This document shows, piece by piece, positions 5,491 through 5,528 of a stretch of DNA of 5,528 bases. The translations under genes were made by a program, and so were the position numbers. Below the pieces are notes generated by a model that worked only from the letters and a program-made list of their open reading frames with translations, searched no databases and was not told where the DNA came from. The stretch's first letter is position 1, and every line of letters begins with the position of its first letter. This DNA comes from an uncultured Clostridia bacterium (lineage in GTDB: Bacteria > Bacillota > Clostridia > Oscillospirales > Acutalibacteraceae): NCBI GenBank assembly GCA_946405565.1, contig CAMJHU010000169.1, forward strand, positions 1-5,528, in the 5' to 3' direction.

Positions 5491-5528
5491 GTTGACCTGT
5501 TTTACGGTATATAATTAATTCGGTCAAC
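5491..5528. repeat. 7-bp inverted repeat upstream of the XRE promoter
   Basis: GTTGACC (5491-5497) and GGTCAAC (5522-5528) with 24 bases between; a third half-site GTCAA is at 5480-5484 within the -35 box. The arm at 5528 touches the window edge, so it may continue. Could be further regulator sites or part of a divergent promoter for a gene to the right. Confidence 0.35.

Overview
The window looks like an accessory (defence-island type) stretch of a low-to-moderate GC Firmicute, most likely a gut-type Clostridia (Lachnospiraceae or Oscillospiraceae). The grounds are strong GGAGG ribosome sites, consensus sigma-A promoters with 16-18 bp spacers, AT-rich intergenic DNA, and the protein families present. 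No rRNA, tRNA, CRISPR array, transposase or integrase was seen, and no stretch longer than 300 bases lacks a gene.

Layout from left to right. Positions 1-547 (minus, cut by the window edge) hold the first 182 residues of a DUF2397/TIGR02677 protein, the kleisin-like JetA subunit of a Wadjet-type (type II) SMC anti-plasmid system. The rest of that system should lie beyond the left edge. A divergent intergenic region (548-770) carries one good promoter for each direction. Positions 771-2063 (plus) encode a complete ATPase of the AAA_14 + DUF4143 type. A 10-bp hairpin with a T run (2221-2262) is a plausible terminator for it.

The rest of the window is read from the minus strand. From the right: an XRE-type repressor (5079-5423), overlapped by 8 bases by an ImmA/IrrE zinc peptidase (4265-5086), then a short PIN-like fragment (3937-4233) lacking the N-terminal part of the fold. 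This resembles a regulator/peptidase/PIN cassette whose third gene has been damaged. Next is a consensus promoter (3850-3878), a 158-residue protein of uncertain family (3272-3748, weakly SseB-like) and a 302-residue TPR protein resembling bacterial ST7-like proteins (2239-3147). These two genes may form one transcription unit.

The most unusual feature is a repeated promoter module. The promoter before the 158-residue gene and a second minus-strand promoter at 2131-2159 have the same 17-bp spacing and are both preceded by a nearly identical 33-bp block (3893-3925 and 2174-2206, 32 of 33 bases equal). The copy at 2131-2206 has no gene in front of it: it points into the 3' end of the convergent ATPase gene. 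Either a gene was lost or replaced there, or the promoter makes an antisense or small RNA. The region reads as a mosaic of separately promoted cassettes placed side by side: Wadjet, ATPase, TPR pair and XRE-peptidase-PIN.
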